Assembly: GCF_019457885.1 (NCBI RefSeq)
Contig: NZ_JAHZST010000012.1
Coordinates: 1-64,000 of the forward strand
Direction: 5' to 3'
Source of the DNA: Shewanella nanhaiensis
GTDB lineage: Bacteria; Pseudomonadota; Gammaproteobacteria; Enterobacterales; Shewanellaceae
DNA length: 64,000 nucleotides
Position numbers and translations under genes: made by a program. The notes under the pieces are model-generated. The model did not search any database and was not told the origin of the DNA. It saw nothing but the letters and a program-made list of their open reading frames with translations. This document shows positions 1 through 7,413 of this stretch, one piece after another; position 1 is the stretch's first letter; each line of letters opens with the position of its first letter.

Positions 1-126
1 ACTATATCGAATATTTCTATAATCCAGTGCGACATCATGGTAGTAATAACGGACTGTCTCCGATGAAGTTCGAGAAGCAGTATTTTGAGAAACTAGGAAG
101 TGTCTAGAAAACTAGGGGCTTACCAC
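1..126 (+). mobile_element. IS3-family insertion sequence, right end (transposase OrfB C-terminus)
   Basis: The frame from position 3 to the stop at 105-107 encodes 34 residues carrying the C-terminal IS3-family integrase pattern: YNPVRHH, then GLSP, then FEKQYF, ending in KLGSV. The bases just after the stop, about 101-126, begin TGTCTAGAAAACT and run into GGGG, as in the right inverted repeat of several IS3-group elements. The rest of the element lies left of the window, so I cannot say whether it is intact. Exact right boundary is uncertain. Confidence 0.75.
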
Positions 127-361
127 ACTGTAGAAGAAAGTAACAGTATTAGAGTGATTAGGAATTTGGTAAGCTTCTCCATAAAAATCCTTTTTATAAC
201 GTTTAACTAACTTTACTATAAAAGTTAGCGGGTTACGAGAGATTATTGAAGTTCACGCTTAGATGTTGAGCTTTCTTGTACAAAGGGAGTAGGGCAGAGC
301 TTGGGAGCACCACAGCAGAACTGATGGGCTGAATGTGACTGTGATTGTGAAAGAGTCGAAG

Positions 362-458
362 GTGGATAAGCTACTGATTGTGAAAAAAGTCGAGATACAA
401 CAGATCTCAGAGGAGGAAAGAAGAGAGCTGTTTGATAGGGTTTCAATCAACTGAAATT
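362..458 (+). repeat. Direct repeat copy A (~97 bp), gene-tail remnant
   Basis: This segment is nearly identical to 1135-1233, with the best match over the last 65 bases. One plus-strand frame reads through it as a C-terminal tail (EIQQISEEERRELFDRVSIN, then a stop at 452-454). There is no plausible start codon or ribosome binding site upstream, so this looks like the duplicated 3' end of a decayed gene rather than a working gene. Confidence 0.7.
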
Positions 459-490
459 AATACTGACCCGATTAATTTTAAAATCAATAT

Positions 491-937
491 TTAGAATGAG
501 TTATAAGTATCTAAAAAGCGTTCTTTTGAATGAGTTTCATCTTCACCAAGTAAAACTTCATTCAATTCAATCTTTATAGGTTCACCATTTTGTGAGAATT
601 CCACAAAAATAAATTCCATGTAATAGTTGATAAAATATTGATTATGGTCCCCTAATGTCTGGTTTTGATCCATAGGTTTGAACGAATTTGAATGGATAAA
701 TGAAATATCTAAACTAGGCTTACTCTTTTTATAATACCCTACATTTGCCTGAACCAACTTAACTTCAACACCTTCTAGCTCTGGCATTCTTTCTTTTATG
801 TAAGCCCGTGCTTTTTCTTCAAGTAATTCGACATTAAGTGAAGCAAGCCTTCCCCAACTAAGGTTGTCTGTTTTTGCATACAGATTCCCATGAAGTAAGA
901 AAAACAAAATTAGAGTCAAAACAATCCAATTTTTCAT
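491..937 (-). CDS. Unknown secreted protein
   Basis: This is a 148-residue protein of unrecognised family. It starts with a clear Sec signal peptide (positive MKNW, hydrophobic core to about residue 18, likely cleavage near LYA-KT at 21-22), so the mature ~127-residue protein should be periplasmic or secreted. There is no lipobox, and no transmembrane segment after the signal. The mature part is charged and mixed alpha/beta in character. It lies between an IS remnant, two repeat copies and a tRNA gene, is AT-rich, and has no functional link to the flagellar genes to its right. It may belong to an accessory island. Confidence 0.6.
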   Translation of the reverse strand: MKNWIVLTLILFFLLHGNLYAKTDNLSWGRLASLNVELLEEKARAYIKERMPELEGVEVKLVQANVGYYKKSKPSLDISFIHSNSFKPMDQNQTLGDHNQYFINYYMEFIFVEFSQNGEPIKIELNEVLLGEDETHSKERFLDTYNSF

Positions 938-1134
938 AATATGAAACTAGCTCCATTTCAAAACTACTCAAAGAATATAACGAGACCGTAGAATTACTCG
1001 TTTTTGATTAATTTTTAACACAATACAGTGACAGTATCGAAGTTTCGATGGCTATTCAATTTTTTCACTTAGCTTAAATCTTTGATGAGTTTTTAGCGGA
1101 GGTGGTGTTTTCAAGGTAGTTTAGGCGAGCCAGA

Positions 1135-1233
1135 GTGGATAAGTTACTAAGATTGTGTAAAAAGCAGAGATACAACAGCTCTCAGAGGAGGAAAGAAGAG
1201 AGCTGTTTGATAGGGTTACAATCAACTAAAATT
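1135..1233 (+). repeat. Direct repeat copy B (~97 bp)
   Basis: This is the second copy of the 362-458 segment, 773 bases downstream and in the same orientation. The equivalent reading frame is interrupted upstream by a TAA but keeps the tail EIQQLSEEERRELFDRVTIN before its stop at 1227-1229. Synonymous and conservative changes in the tail suggest that both copies derive from a once-coding sequence. Confidence 0.7.
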
Positions 1234-1554
1234 CCCCCATTAATTACACTTGCTCACTCTCTGCCTATAGTTATTGAATTAGGATTCCAGTGTTGTTGAT
1301 TATTTTAAATAACTCGAACCTTAAACCGAAGATATGTGGTGTTTTAGAATAACAGTGTAGATGCAGCTGTGAGCTTCGATTTCAAGGATGAAATCGTAGA
1401 GCGTATAGGGACATATTTATAGCGTCTCACAGAAGTAGCTGCACATCAGCCTGCGGCAAGCAATAGATTACTTTGAACTTAGTTGAACTAAAGAAACGAA
1501 ACAGATAACAATGAAAGTTGATGTATCAGAGCTAACTAAGAAGGAACTGCTCAT

Positions 1555-1574
1555 CAAGTGCCAGTAGGCACTTG
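1555..1574 (-). terminator. Hairpin downstream of tRNA-Arg
   Basis: A perfect 8-bp stem (CAAGTGCC/GGCACTTG) with a 4-base loop begins 11 bases beyond the encoded CCA of the tRNA on the minus strand. It has no clear T-run, so it may be a terminator or a 3'-processing structure. Confidence 0.4.
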
Positions 1575-1584
1575 AAAGCAATTA

Positions 1585-1660
1585 TGGTCTCCCCACAGGG
1601 ACTCGAACCCCGATCGATCGCTTAGGAGGCGACTGCTCTATCCTGTTGAGCTATAGGGAG
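1585..1660 (-). tRNA. tRNA-Arg (anticodon CCU)
   Basis: The minus strand folds into a standard cloverleaf of 76 bases. The acceptor CTCCCTA pairs with TGGGGAG, followed by discriminator A and an encoded CCA. The D-arm is GCTC/GAGC, the anticodon stem GTCGC/GCGAT carries the loop CTCCTAA, and the T-arm CGGGG/CCCTG has the loop TTCGAGT. The anticodon CCT (1626-1624) reads AGG arginine codons. The 3' end points toward the repeat- and IS-rich left edge, the usual geometry when an element has integrated at a tRNA. Confidence 0.93.
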
Positions 1661-1751
1661 ACGGGAGTGATTATACTGGTTTTCTCCTTAATGAAAAGAG
1701 GGGATGAAAAGCTAATTAATTTAGTTGATTATTTCTTATACTCTTCATGGC

Positions 1752-2918
1752 TCACATCTTTATCGCGATGTCGTTAATCTGTACATTGTAGGCGGCTTTT
1801 TGGTTCACTAACATTGCTGTGGCAGTGTCTTGAGTAACTTGGTCTATCTTAATGGTCGCTTTACTCTCACTGGCTACGGCACGCATCTTGTCAAAACGGT
1901 CAGGAATGTTCTCTTGAAGGACCAGTTGGAAGGTGTCTCCGACGCGGATCCCATGGCGGCGACCTAGATTAATGATCACTCTGTCATGTTGCTTAGCGAC
2001 CACCTGACCAAGAATGGGTCTGCAGGTTAGACTGGTATCAATCTCTTGTACTGCTTGGGCTAGCACCTTGTCGATATTTTTTCCGTAGGCTGAATTCCAG
2101 AATCGATTTTGATTCGAGGGAACCGTTTCCTGACGTTCAAACTCCCAGGGCGCCGATGAGGTGAAATCTTGACTCCAGATCTGCTCGCCACTGATCCCGT
2201 GGTAAAGGGAGAGTCTGAGTTGAAATTGTCGAATGGGATCGCTGCTCCATAAGCCAAGCATATGACCTTCTGCTGGATCGGTTGAGATATCGATTATCTC
2301 TGGAAGCAGCACATATTGGCTGTCGGTTATTTCGCTGAGCCAGCTAGGTAATCTGTAACCTCTGATATCCACTAAGGCTTGTTCTATATCGAGTCGCTCA
2401 TTGGCATGGATATGGGAGAAACTGCTATTTGAGGATTGGGTTAATGCATTACCAATGCGAACAGAGAGGGCTTTTTCAAAGGCGCCGATATTGCCGTAAC
2501 GCAGTTGTGCTCTGTCTCTTATCATCGACTGGGGCACCAATACTGCGGCTTTTAGTGATTGACTGTCACATTGGGCTTGGTGAGCGCTGGCTCCGATAAC
2601 ATCAACTCTTACCATGACAGTGAGCTTACTGCCCTCTACTAGCTCGTTGATGAGCTCAACTTTAGCGGCTTGAGACTGTTTTTGTAGTGAAAAACTGTCC
2701 TGTGTTAATTGGCCATTATTAACCGTTTGAGTACTGGTAAAGCTGGCGCCATTTTGAAGTGTGGCATAGGTCAGGGCTTGATGAATGGCATCTTCGCGAG
2801 CTTTGGTGACATTGCCATCAACAATATTAGACTCCCCTTTGACGACGACCCAAGCAGCCACAGCTAAGTGGGAGTAGAGCGATATTAAGGTAAGCAGAAG
2901 CAAGGTTACAAATTTCAT
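1752..2918 (-). CDS. flgT: Flagellar assembly protein FlgT (H-ring)
   Basis: FlgT builds the H ring around the LP rings of the sheathed or polar basal body and, in Vibrio, helps recruit the stator-linked T ring. This 388-residue protein has a signal peptide ending near AVAA (20-22). The N-terminal domain has the family-typical AREDAIHQAL segment at about 41-50, followed by a middle domain and a C-terminal SH3-like part (about 300-388, LGRRHGIRVGDTFQL). Its length matches the family. It is transcribed away from the flgO side, from a sigma-54 promoter at 3015-3030. In Vibrio, flgT also sits next to flgO and flgP; here the GSCFA gene intervenes. Confidence 0.9.
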   Translation of the reverse strand: MKFVTLLLLTLISLYSHLAVAAWVVVKGESNIVDGNVTKAREDAIHQALTYATLQNGASFTSTQTVNNGQLTQDSFSLQKQSQAAKVELINELVEGSKLTVMVRVDVIGASAHQAQCDSQSLKAAVLVPQSMIRDRAQLRYGNIGAFEKALSVRIGNALTQSSNSSFSHIHANERLDIEQALVDIRGYRLPSWLSEITDSQYVLLPEIIDISTDPAEGHMLGLWSSDPIRQFQLRLSLYHGISGEQIWSQDFTSSAPWEFERQETVPSNQNRFWNSAYGKNIDKVLAQAVQEIDTSLTCRPILGQVVAKQHDRVIINLGRRHGIRVGDTFQLVLQENIPDRFDKMRAVASESKATIKIDQVTQDTATAMLVNQKAAYNVQINDIAIKM

Positions 2919-3014
2919 TTTATATCCATCTATTGCCGTCGATATCTGTGATGAGTGGCGCTATCGACATAAAAATGACAGTAACAGCGACTGTCAGCCA
3001 TATGTTTAAGGTGA

Positions 3015-3030
3015 AGCAATTATCATGCCT
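3015..3030 (-). promoter_or_regulatory. Sigma-54 promoter of flgT
   Basis: The minus strand reads AGGCATG-ATAA-TTGCT, with GG and GC at the exact -24/-12 spacing. Predicted transcription starts near 3003, about 85 bases before the flgT start codon. Confidence 0.75.
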
Positions 3031-3124
3031 CTATCGAATACTCTGAGAGGGAGACTCATTGAGTGGCATTACCCTCTAGGCATGTTATCTAGCTATACCG
3101 TTAATGTGACAGTGAAAACTGAAA

Positions 3125-4891
3125 TTAGTCGATTAAAGTCATTAGCTTTGTAGTAAGCCAGCTGTAGTATTTATCATTGCCGTGGATCCAATCATGATTA
3201 CCGTCAGCGTATTGTATCTCGGACAGATAAGTTTCAGGATCTGTGACCTCTTGATCGAACGTGGTCGCTGCATTAAAGAAGGTAAGACCAAATTGACTCC
3301 ATACATATTCCACTGCATAGAAATATGAGTAGATGAGGTTTGTCATCGATTTTGACTCTTTAAAGTACTGACAAAATGGTGGATCGGATACCACTATCAC
3401 TTTGTGTCCCTGATTGTGAAGCTTCAACAAGATAGAGAGTTGATCGGTGAGATCATCATTAAAATAGTCGACAAACTCTTTTGTGGTGATTTCATCAACG
3501 CCTTCTGGGTAGGTTTGGTCTAACCATGTGGAAAATCGTGAGATATTCTGATGTGTCTGCATTCCTAGATTGGTGATGATGGTGGAATTCGCTAAGGTTT
3601 TATCTTGCTGATGAGTATTTAAGTTAACAAGTATCTCAGACCAAAGCTTCCTCGAAATGGCACTCTCGAGGGGAACAAAATACTCGGCATCACACATGGC
3701 AAATTTCTTTTGTGAGAACCCTGAACCGTTCATAACCATACCGCCACAATGGGGGATATCCATTTGGTTTAGTGAGCGTGATAGTTTGCCCATATGGCTG
3801 TCACCAAAAAGAGTGAGGTTCACTTTTTGGGCTTGTTGTTGGCTCCCTTGAAGCTTTTTTGTGGCTTCGAGTAACTCATCTTCGCAAACGACTTCATTAG
3901 TGTCCGGTTGCTCTATGGTGGTTTGAGCTGTTTCATCTTGAACTGTTTTAGGGGAACTCTGTTTATCAATCACAGATTTGAAATGCTGCATAACATAGTT
4001 GACAGCCTGTGGAGTGACAGATCTTAGGTTGCTTTCAAATCTAAAGTCGCCAGCATTGGGAACGGTTATTAGTTCGTATGAGGGGAAATAAGAAAATTCG
4101 GAGTAATGATCGCTCATGAAGCCTGCAACGGTCCGCAATAATGATTTTGAACCTTGATTGGCAACTAAGATATGTTTATCAGTCATGGTAGCAGTTAAAG
4201 GTACTGGTGATACCGTTAAAATGATCTGAATCGCCGGGTTGATGGATTTCACTCTGGCGGAAATCGCTTTAAGATCTGCACATAACTCTTCATAGCTGAA
4301 GTTATGGAACTGATAAATAGAATCATCAAATTTGCCAGAGATGATCCCTGGGCAACTGGGATAGAATACACCTTCATTATCTCTCCAGGCCTCAGTCAAC
4401 CCTAAGGTAAAAACCAGTACATCTGTGGTTGTGATTGTTGCGCGCATTTCTGCCGAGGCCTCGCTGCGAGCTGTCACTAAATCAGCTAGTGAGTCAAAAC
4501 CTGCAGGATTAAAATTGGGCCTTAATAGATCGTAATACCTGTTGTCCTTACAATAAGTGGCGCAATTAATATCGAGTTGACTGCCCTTATCCTCAATATC
4601 AAACCATTGCAGAAAGCCCCTTGGTGTATAGAGGTTACCAAATGCAAAACTGGAAACTTGGTTGGATTCAAGCTTACTTTGATTAAATAGATAACTACCT
4701 GCGTTTAGCCACTTACCAACATGCTGTGCAAAGCAGGATCCTATGGATGAGATCCTAGGTGTACGCTGATTTAAATGAATGTTATGAAGTTTGGGAAAGA
4801 TCTCGTGTCCAAGTTTAATATCAGCAACACCAGTACGCCAAAAGGAGCTATCGCCTTGATGACTATAAGGTGTAAATCCTGTTTTTTGCAT
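3125..4891 (-). CDS. GSCFA-domain protein with a second C-terminal SGNH-like domain
   Basis: This is a 588-residue cytoplasmic-looking protein with no signal peptide or membrane segment. The N-terminal half (about 30-310) is a GSCFA domain: the GSCFA motif is at 51-55, followed by TLGLTEAW and the LTVSPVPL segment. GSCFA proteins belong to the SGNH/GDSL hydrolase group. The C-terminal half starts a second SGNH-like domain, with a GDSH block (363-366, Ser365 as nucleophile candidate) and a closing D567-x-x-H570 pair, so both halves could be esterases or acyltransferases. A Glu/Gln/Thr-rich linker (about 320-350) joins them. The gene lies between flgT and flgO and has its own sigma-54 promoter (4973-4988), so it appears to be made with the flagellum. 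Its substrate is unknown; modifying a glycan or flagellar component is only a guess. Confidence 0.8.
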   Translation of the reverse strand: MQKTGFTPYSHQGDSSFWRTGVADIKLGHEIFPKLHNIHLNQRTPRISSIGSCFAQHVGKWLNAGSYLFNQSKLESNQVSSFAFGNLYTPRGFLQWFDIEDKGSQLDINCATYCKDNRYYDLLRPNFNPAGFDSLADLVTARSEASAEMRATITTTDVLVFTLGLTEAWRDNEGVFYPSCPGIISGKFDDSIYQFHNFSYEELCADLKAISARVKSINPAIQIILTVSPVPLTATMTDKHILVANQGSKSLLRTVAGFMSDHYSEFSYFPSYELITVPNAGDFRFESNLRSVTPQAVNYVMQHFKSVIDKQSSPKTVQDETAQTTIEQPDTNEVVCEDELLEATKKLQGSQQQAQKVNLTLFGDSHMGKLSRSLNQMDIPHCGGMVMNGSGFSQKKFAMCDAEYFVPLESAISRKLWSEILVNLNTHQQDKTLANSTIITNLGMQTHQNISRFSTWLDQTYPEGVDEITTKEFVDYFNDDLTDQLSILLKLHNQGHKVIVVSDPPFCQYFKESKSMTNLIYSYFYAVEYVWSQFGLTFFNAATTFDQEVTDPETYLSEIQYADGNHDWIHGNDKYYSWLTTKLMTLID

Positions 4892-4972
4892 AATGTTAGC
4901 TCCAGATCTTTAATAACTTAAAACGAAAAAGTGCCATAGTTATGGCGGTTTACGTTCTTCTTTGCTGATTAA

Positions 4973-4988
4973 AGCAATTAGTGTGCCT
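4973..4988 (-). promoter_or_regulatory. Sigma-54 promoter of the GSCFA gene
   Basis: The minus strand reads AGGCACA-CTAA-TTGCT, among the closest matches to the TGGCACG-N4-TTGCW consensus in the window, at exact spacing. The predicted start is near 4961, about 70 bases before the start codon. Confidence 0.75.
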
Positions 4989-5013
4989 CTAAGACAGCGT
5001 TAGATAAATAGAT

Positions 5014-5040
5014 TAAAGTTATGTGCTAAAAGGCCGATGA
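5014..5040 (+). promoter_or_regulatory. Sigma-28 (FliA) promoter upstream of flgO
   Basis: TAAAGTTA at 5014-5021 is followed, at TAAA-N15 spacing, by GCCGATGA at 5033-5040. This nearly matches the extended FliA consensus (TAAAGTTT-N11-GCCGATAA). Transcription would start near 5047, giving a leader of about 190 bases that runs through the sigma-54 site. Confidence 0.7.
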
Positions 5041-5102
5041 AGGGCTAGTAGAGCTGTATTAGCTCAGAGAGTGCGTGTATTACAGTGTAGTTAAAGTCCT
5101 TT

Positions 5103-5118
5103 TGGCTTGATACTTGCT
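5103..5118 (+). promoter_or_regulatory. Sigma-54 promoter of flgOP
   Basis: TGGCTTG-ATAC-TTGCT has the exact -24/-12 spacing. The predicted start is near 5130, about 105 bases before flgO. Confidence 0.8.
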
Positions 5119-5234
5119 TTCTCTATAAGGTTATTAAGTGAGCTTGTCAGTGTTAGTTTGCCTAATTTGGGATGTTTGTTTTTATATTAGCTCTGTCGAT
5201 TCATTGAATTGTTTGTTTATTTTAAGGTTTAGCC

Positions 5235-5861
5235 ATGCGTACCCTACAGCTTGTTTTAGTTACATTACTCCTTAGCGGGTGTGCTCAGCAGGTACACACA
5301 ACCAAGTCACCGCTTGCCGACGGCAATAGGTTGCCGTCAACGTCGGCCATTAATCATGTGTCACAACAGATCGCGAATGAGTTGGTAAGGCAAAATGATG
5401 CTTTACGTGCTAATCAGCCTTTGCTGGTTGCTACACCAGTTTTGTTAGCTGATTTAAATCAGACCAATGCTGTAGGACTTCAGCTTCAGGAGGGGTTGAC
5501 TGCGGCAATGCACGATCATCAATTTAGTTTGGTCGATATCAATGTGGGCGAGAATATTCGAGTTACCCCTCAAGGTGATTTTTTATTGACACGAAACTGG
5601 AAACAGCTGCCAACAGATATTGCTGTTGAGCATGTATTGGTGTCGACCATGAGCATGAGCAGCGAAGGGATGGTGATTAATGCCAGAATCGTTAATATTA
5701 CCAATAATCGTGTTGTTTCAGCCTCTCAAGCGAGTTTTGGACTTGAGCAGTTACCCGGTTATTTAAGGGTGTCAGAACAGGTGGTCTCTCAAGATGGGTT
5801 ACTGTACCGAGACAGCGGCATGGGAGAGAAAGAGGTGAGAGTGATTGGAGGTTTGAAATGA
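5235..5861 (+). CDS. flgO: Flagellar outer-membrane lipoprotein FlgO
   Basis: FlgO is an outer-membrane protein needed for stable polar flagella in Vibrio and relatives, probably part of the outer basal disk. This 208-residue protein has a lipoprotein signal with lipobox LLSGC (Cys16) and a FlgO-family domain over about 30-190. The start is ATG 14 bases after a TTTTAAGG sequence. It is first in a two-gene operon with flgP, overlapping it by 4 bases, and has both sigma-28 and sigma-54 promoters. Confidence 0.9.
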   Translation: MRTLQLVLVTLLLSGCAQQVHTTKSPLADGNRLPSTSAINHVSQQIANELVRQNDALRANQPLLVATPVLLADLNQTNAVGLQLQEGLTAAMHDHQFSLVDINVGENIRVTPQGDFLLTRNWKQLPTDIAVEHVLVSTMSMSSEGMVINARIVNITNNRVVSASQASFGLEQLPGYLRVSEQVVSQDGLLYRDSGMGEKEVRVIGGLK

Positions 5862-6304
5862 ATAAGTATTTAATCTTGACGATATTCTTACTATCTGGGT
5901 GTGCATCCCAAGATCGATACGTAGAGTGGGAGACGCAAAAACCTGAGAGCTTTCCAAAGCTGACCGCTATAGGCTATGCAACTTTAGATGCCCAACCCTC
6001 GAAGAGTAAGTCTCAGCAGGTTTTGATGGCGATGCAAGCATCTAAAATTGCCGCTTACCGTGAGTTAGCTGAGCAGGTTTATGGCCAAGAGCTCTCTGCG
6101 ACCAGTAAGGTTAACGACTGGATGCTAACTGATGATGCAATACAAGCATCTGTTACAGGCATTATTAGAGGGGCTAAAGTGGTCAAGAGTTATCCAGCGG
6201 GAGAGCACTACGTCACTGAATTGGAACTGGATTTCTCACAAGTTTGGGCGCTTTATCAACAAAACAATAGGCCGCAAACAATTAAGAGTGTGACCTATTT
6301 TTAA
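5858..6304 (+). CDS. flgP: Flagellar lipoprotein FlgP (LPP20 family)
   Basis: FlgP is an outer-membrane lipoprotein of the LPP20 family that forms the basal disk around the polar motor in Vibrio and Campylobacter. This 148-residue protein has lipobox LLSGC (Cys15) and the family segment AYRELAEQVYGQ at about 69-80. Its ATG overlaps the flgO stop, so translation is probably coupled. A strong terminator at 6324-6353 closes the operon. Confidence 0.9.
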   Translation: MNKYLILTIFLLSGCASQDRYVEWETQKPESFPKLTAIGYATLDAQPSKSKSQQVLMAMQASKIAAYRELAEQVYGQELSATSKVNDWMLTDDAIQASVTGIIRGAKVVKSYPAGEHYVTELELDFSQVWALYQQNNRPQTIKSVTYF

Positions 6305-6323
6305 CTCTTAAGAAGCAACAAGT

Positions 6324-6353
6324 AAAAAGTTGAGGATTATCCCTCAACTTTTT
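6324..6353 (+). terminator. Terminator after flgOP
   Basis: A 12-bp stem (AAAAAGTTGAGG/CCTCAACTTTTT) with a 6-base loop and flanking A and T runs. It could act in both directions, between convergent flgP and flgN. Confidence 0.85.
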
Positions 6354-6571
6354 TAATGTCATATTTCTACTCCTAGTTATTGGTACCCCCGAGCAAAACA
6401 GATGGTTTCTCTTCTTCATTAAACACACCTTATTGGATCCTATTAATTATCAGTTAACGATGAGGGATGGGAGTTGTACTGACGAGGCGAGAAAGATTCG
6501 GATACAAGTGTGCTGTGTACTGAGAGAGCAGGGAGCAAGCTTAGAGGAGATTAGCAGACGTTAGCTGCCGA

Positions 6572-6997
6572 TTAAGCTTTTAAGTTATTTCCTAAGGTCG
6601 ATATCGTCGATGTCTTACCTTTGCCGTTGTAAGTAAGGCTTGATGCATTTCTACTGGCCTGAAGGGCTTGGGCGAAACGATTGACACTGGCCAAGTTGAG
6701 CTCAATTAAGCTGGCATTTTCCATATTAAGCTGCTGACACTCTGCAAGCTGCTCTTTGGCAATCTTCACTTGATTGATGAGAGCTGGTTCAGTCGAAAGC
6801 GCTGCAATGTCCGGTTGAGCGGATAGAACACCATCATTGGCCTTTAAGGCGTCAAGTAACTTAGCTTTGCTGGAAGCCAGTGTAAGTAAAAGCTCGGCAT
6901 CTTGATCAACCAATGCGCTTTTTTCTTCAGATATCGTTACTTTCAGCTCTTGTAATAGCTGATGTTGCTTTTCAATGATGCTGGATAGTTGGCTCAT
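6572..6997 (-). CDS. flgN: FlgN-type flagellar chaperone
   Basis: FlgN keeps the hook-filament junction proteins FlgK and FlgL export-ready in the cytoplasm. The 141-residue protein is almost all alpha-helical, with the family pattern of an N-terminal helix (QLSSIIEKQHQLLQELK), a central helix and a C-terminal Ser/Thr/Gly-rich tail (about 118-137). It follows flgM with a 5-base gap in a flgA-flgM-flgN arrangement, the usual order. About 270 bases between flgP and flgN, other than the terminator, show no gene. Confidence 0.88.
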   Translation of the reverse strand: MSQLSSIIEKQHQLLQELKVTISEEKSALVDQDAELLLTLASSKAKLLDALKANDGVLSAQPDIAALSTEPALINQVKIAKEQLAECQQLNMENASLIELNLASVNRFAQALQASRNASSLTYNGKGKTSTISTLGNNLKA

Positions 6998-7002
6998 AAA
7001 AA

Positions 7003-7329
7003 CTAATTGAGATCCTTGAGTTCATTCTCAAACATAGCGATATTGCTAGCAAGCTTTTCAGGATCGACTTTATAGCGTCCCTCGGCAATCGCAAGCTTAA
7101 TTTCTGCAACTTTCTGTTTATCCACTTCTGGAATGTCACTCAACTTGGCTTGGATGCTTTGCAGCTGTTGAGCTTGAGAAGTGATCGATACAGAGTCACT
7201 TTTAGGAGGCGTGCTGATTGAACTCGCGTTATTGCCAGCTTGACTCGTTTGAGTGTTGGTTTTGTTCGCTGATGCCTTGTTTACATGGGCGTTAGCAGCG
7301 GAGTTTACTTGTTTAATATCAATAGCCAT
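7003..7329 (-). CDS. flgM: Anti-sigma-28 factor FlgM
   Basis: FlgM binds FliA (sigma-28) until the hook is complete and FlgM is exported, coupling late gene expression to assembly. This is a 108-residue protein with the typical disordered N-terminus (Asn/Ser/Ala/Thr rich, 1-55) and a C-terminal helical anti-sigma region (about 58-108, VDKQKVAEIKLAIAEGRY, then PEKLASNI). Two adjacent ATGs exist; I chose the second because GGAG sits 7 bases upstream of it. It has its own sigma-28 promoter at 7370-7396, so FliA drives its own inhibitor, a classical feedback. Confidence 0.93.
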   Translation of the reverse strand: MAIDIKQVNSAANAHVNKASANKTNTQTSQAGNNASSISTPPKSDSVSITSQAQQLQSIQAKLSDIPEVDKQKVAEIKLAIAEGRYKVDPEKLASNIAMFENELKDLN

Positions 7330-7369
7330 CATCAGGCTCCAGCAGTAAAAAAAAGAAGAACATACTCGT

Positions 7370-7396
7370 GTATCGGCAAGGATAAGTAGAGCTTTA
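7370..7396 (-). promoter_or_regulatory. Sigma-28 (FliA) promoter of flgMN
   Basis: The minus strand reads TAAA (7396-7393), exactly 15 bases, then GCCGATAC (7377-7370). It lies in the 84-base gap between flgA and flgM, so flgMN can be transcribed separately from flgA. Confidence 0.85.
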
Positions 7397-7413
7397 GTAT
7401 ATTTTTACGTTTT

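Larger units (their letters stand above)
938..1584. other. Gene-poor accessory stretch
   Basis: This is about 650 bases without a supportable gene. It holds repeat copy B (1135-1233), a small palindrome (GATTTCA/TGAAATC, about 1378-1395) inside a block of roughly 100 bases that looks like a dispersed intergenic element, and a hairpin at 1555-1574 downstream of the tRNA. Short open frames here lack ribosome binding sites and codon character. Confidence 0.5.
4892..5234. promoter_or_regulatory. Divergent flagellar promoter region, GSCFA gene / flgO
   Basis: This 343-base intergenic region holds three promoters: sigma-54 on the minus strand (4973-4988) for the GSCFA gene, and sigma-28 (5014-5040) and sigma-54 (5103-5118) on the plus strand for flgO. 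Sites for FlrA or FlrC are expected here but cannot be recognised by eye. Confidence 0.65.

Noticed and set aside
1501..1569. Short plus-strand frame MKVDVSELTKKELL next to the tRNA
   Set aside because: Only 22 codons, no clear ribosome site, ending in the hairpin after the tRNA; not supportable as a gene.
3078..3093. Possible plus-strand sigma-54 site (AGGCATG, then CTAGC)
   Set aside because: The GC lies one base out of register and the strand has no gene to drive.
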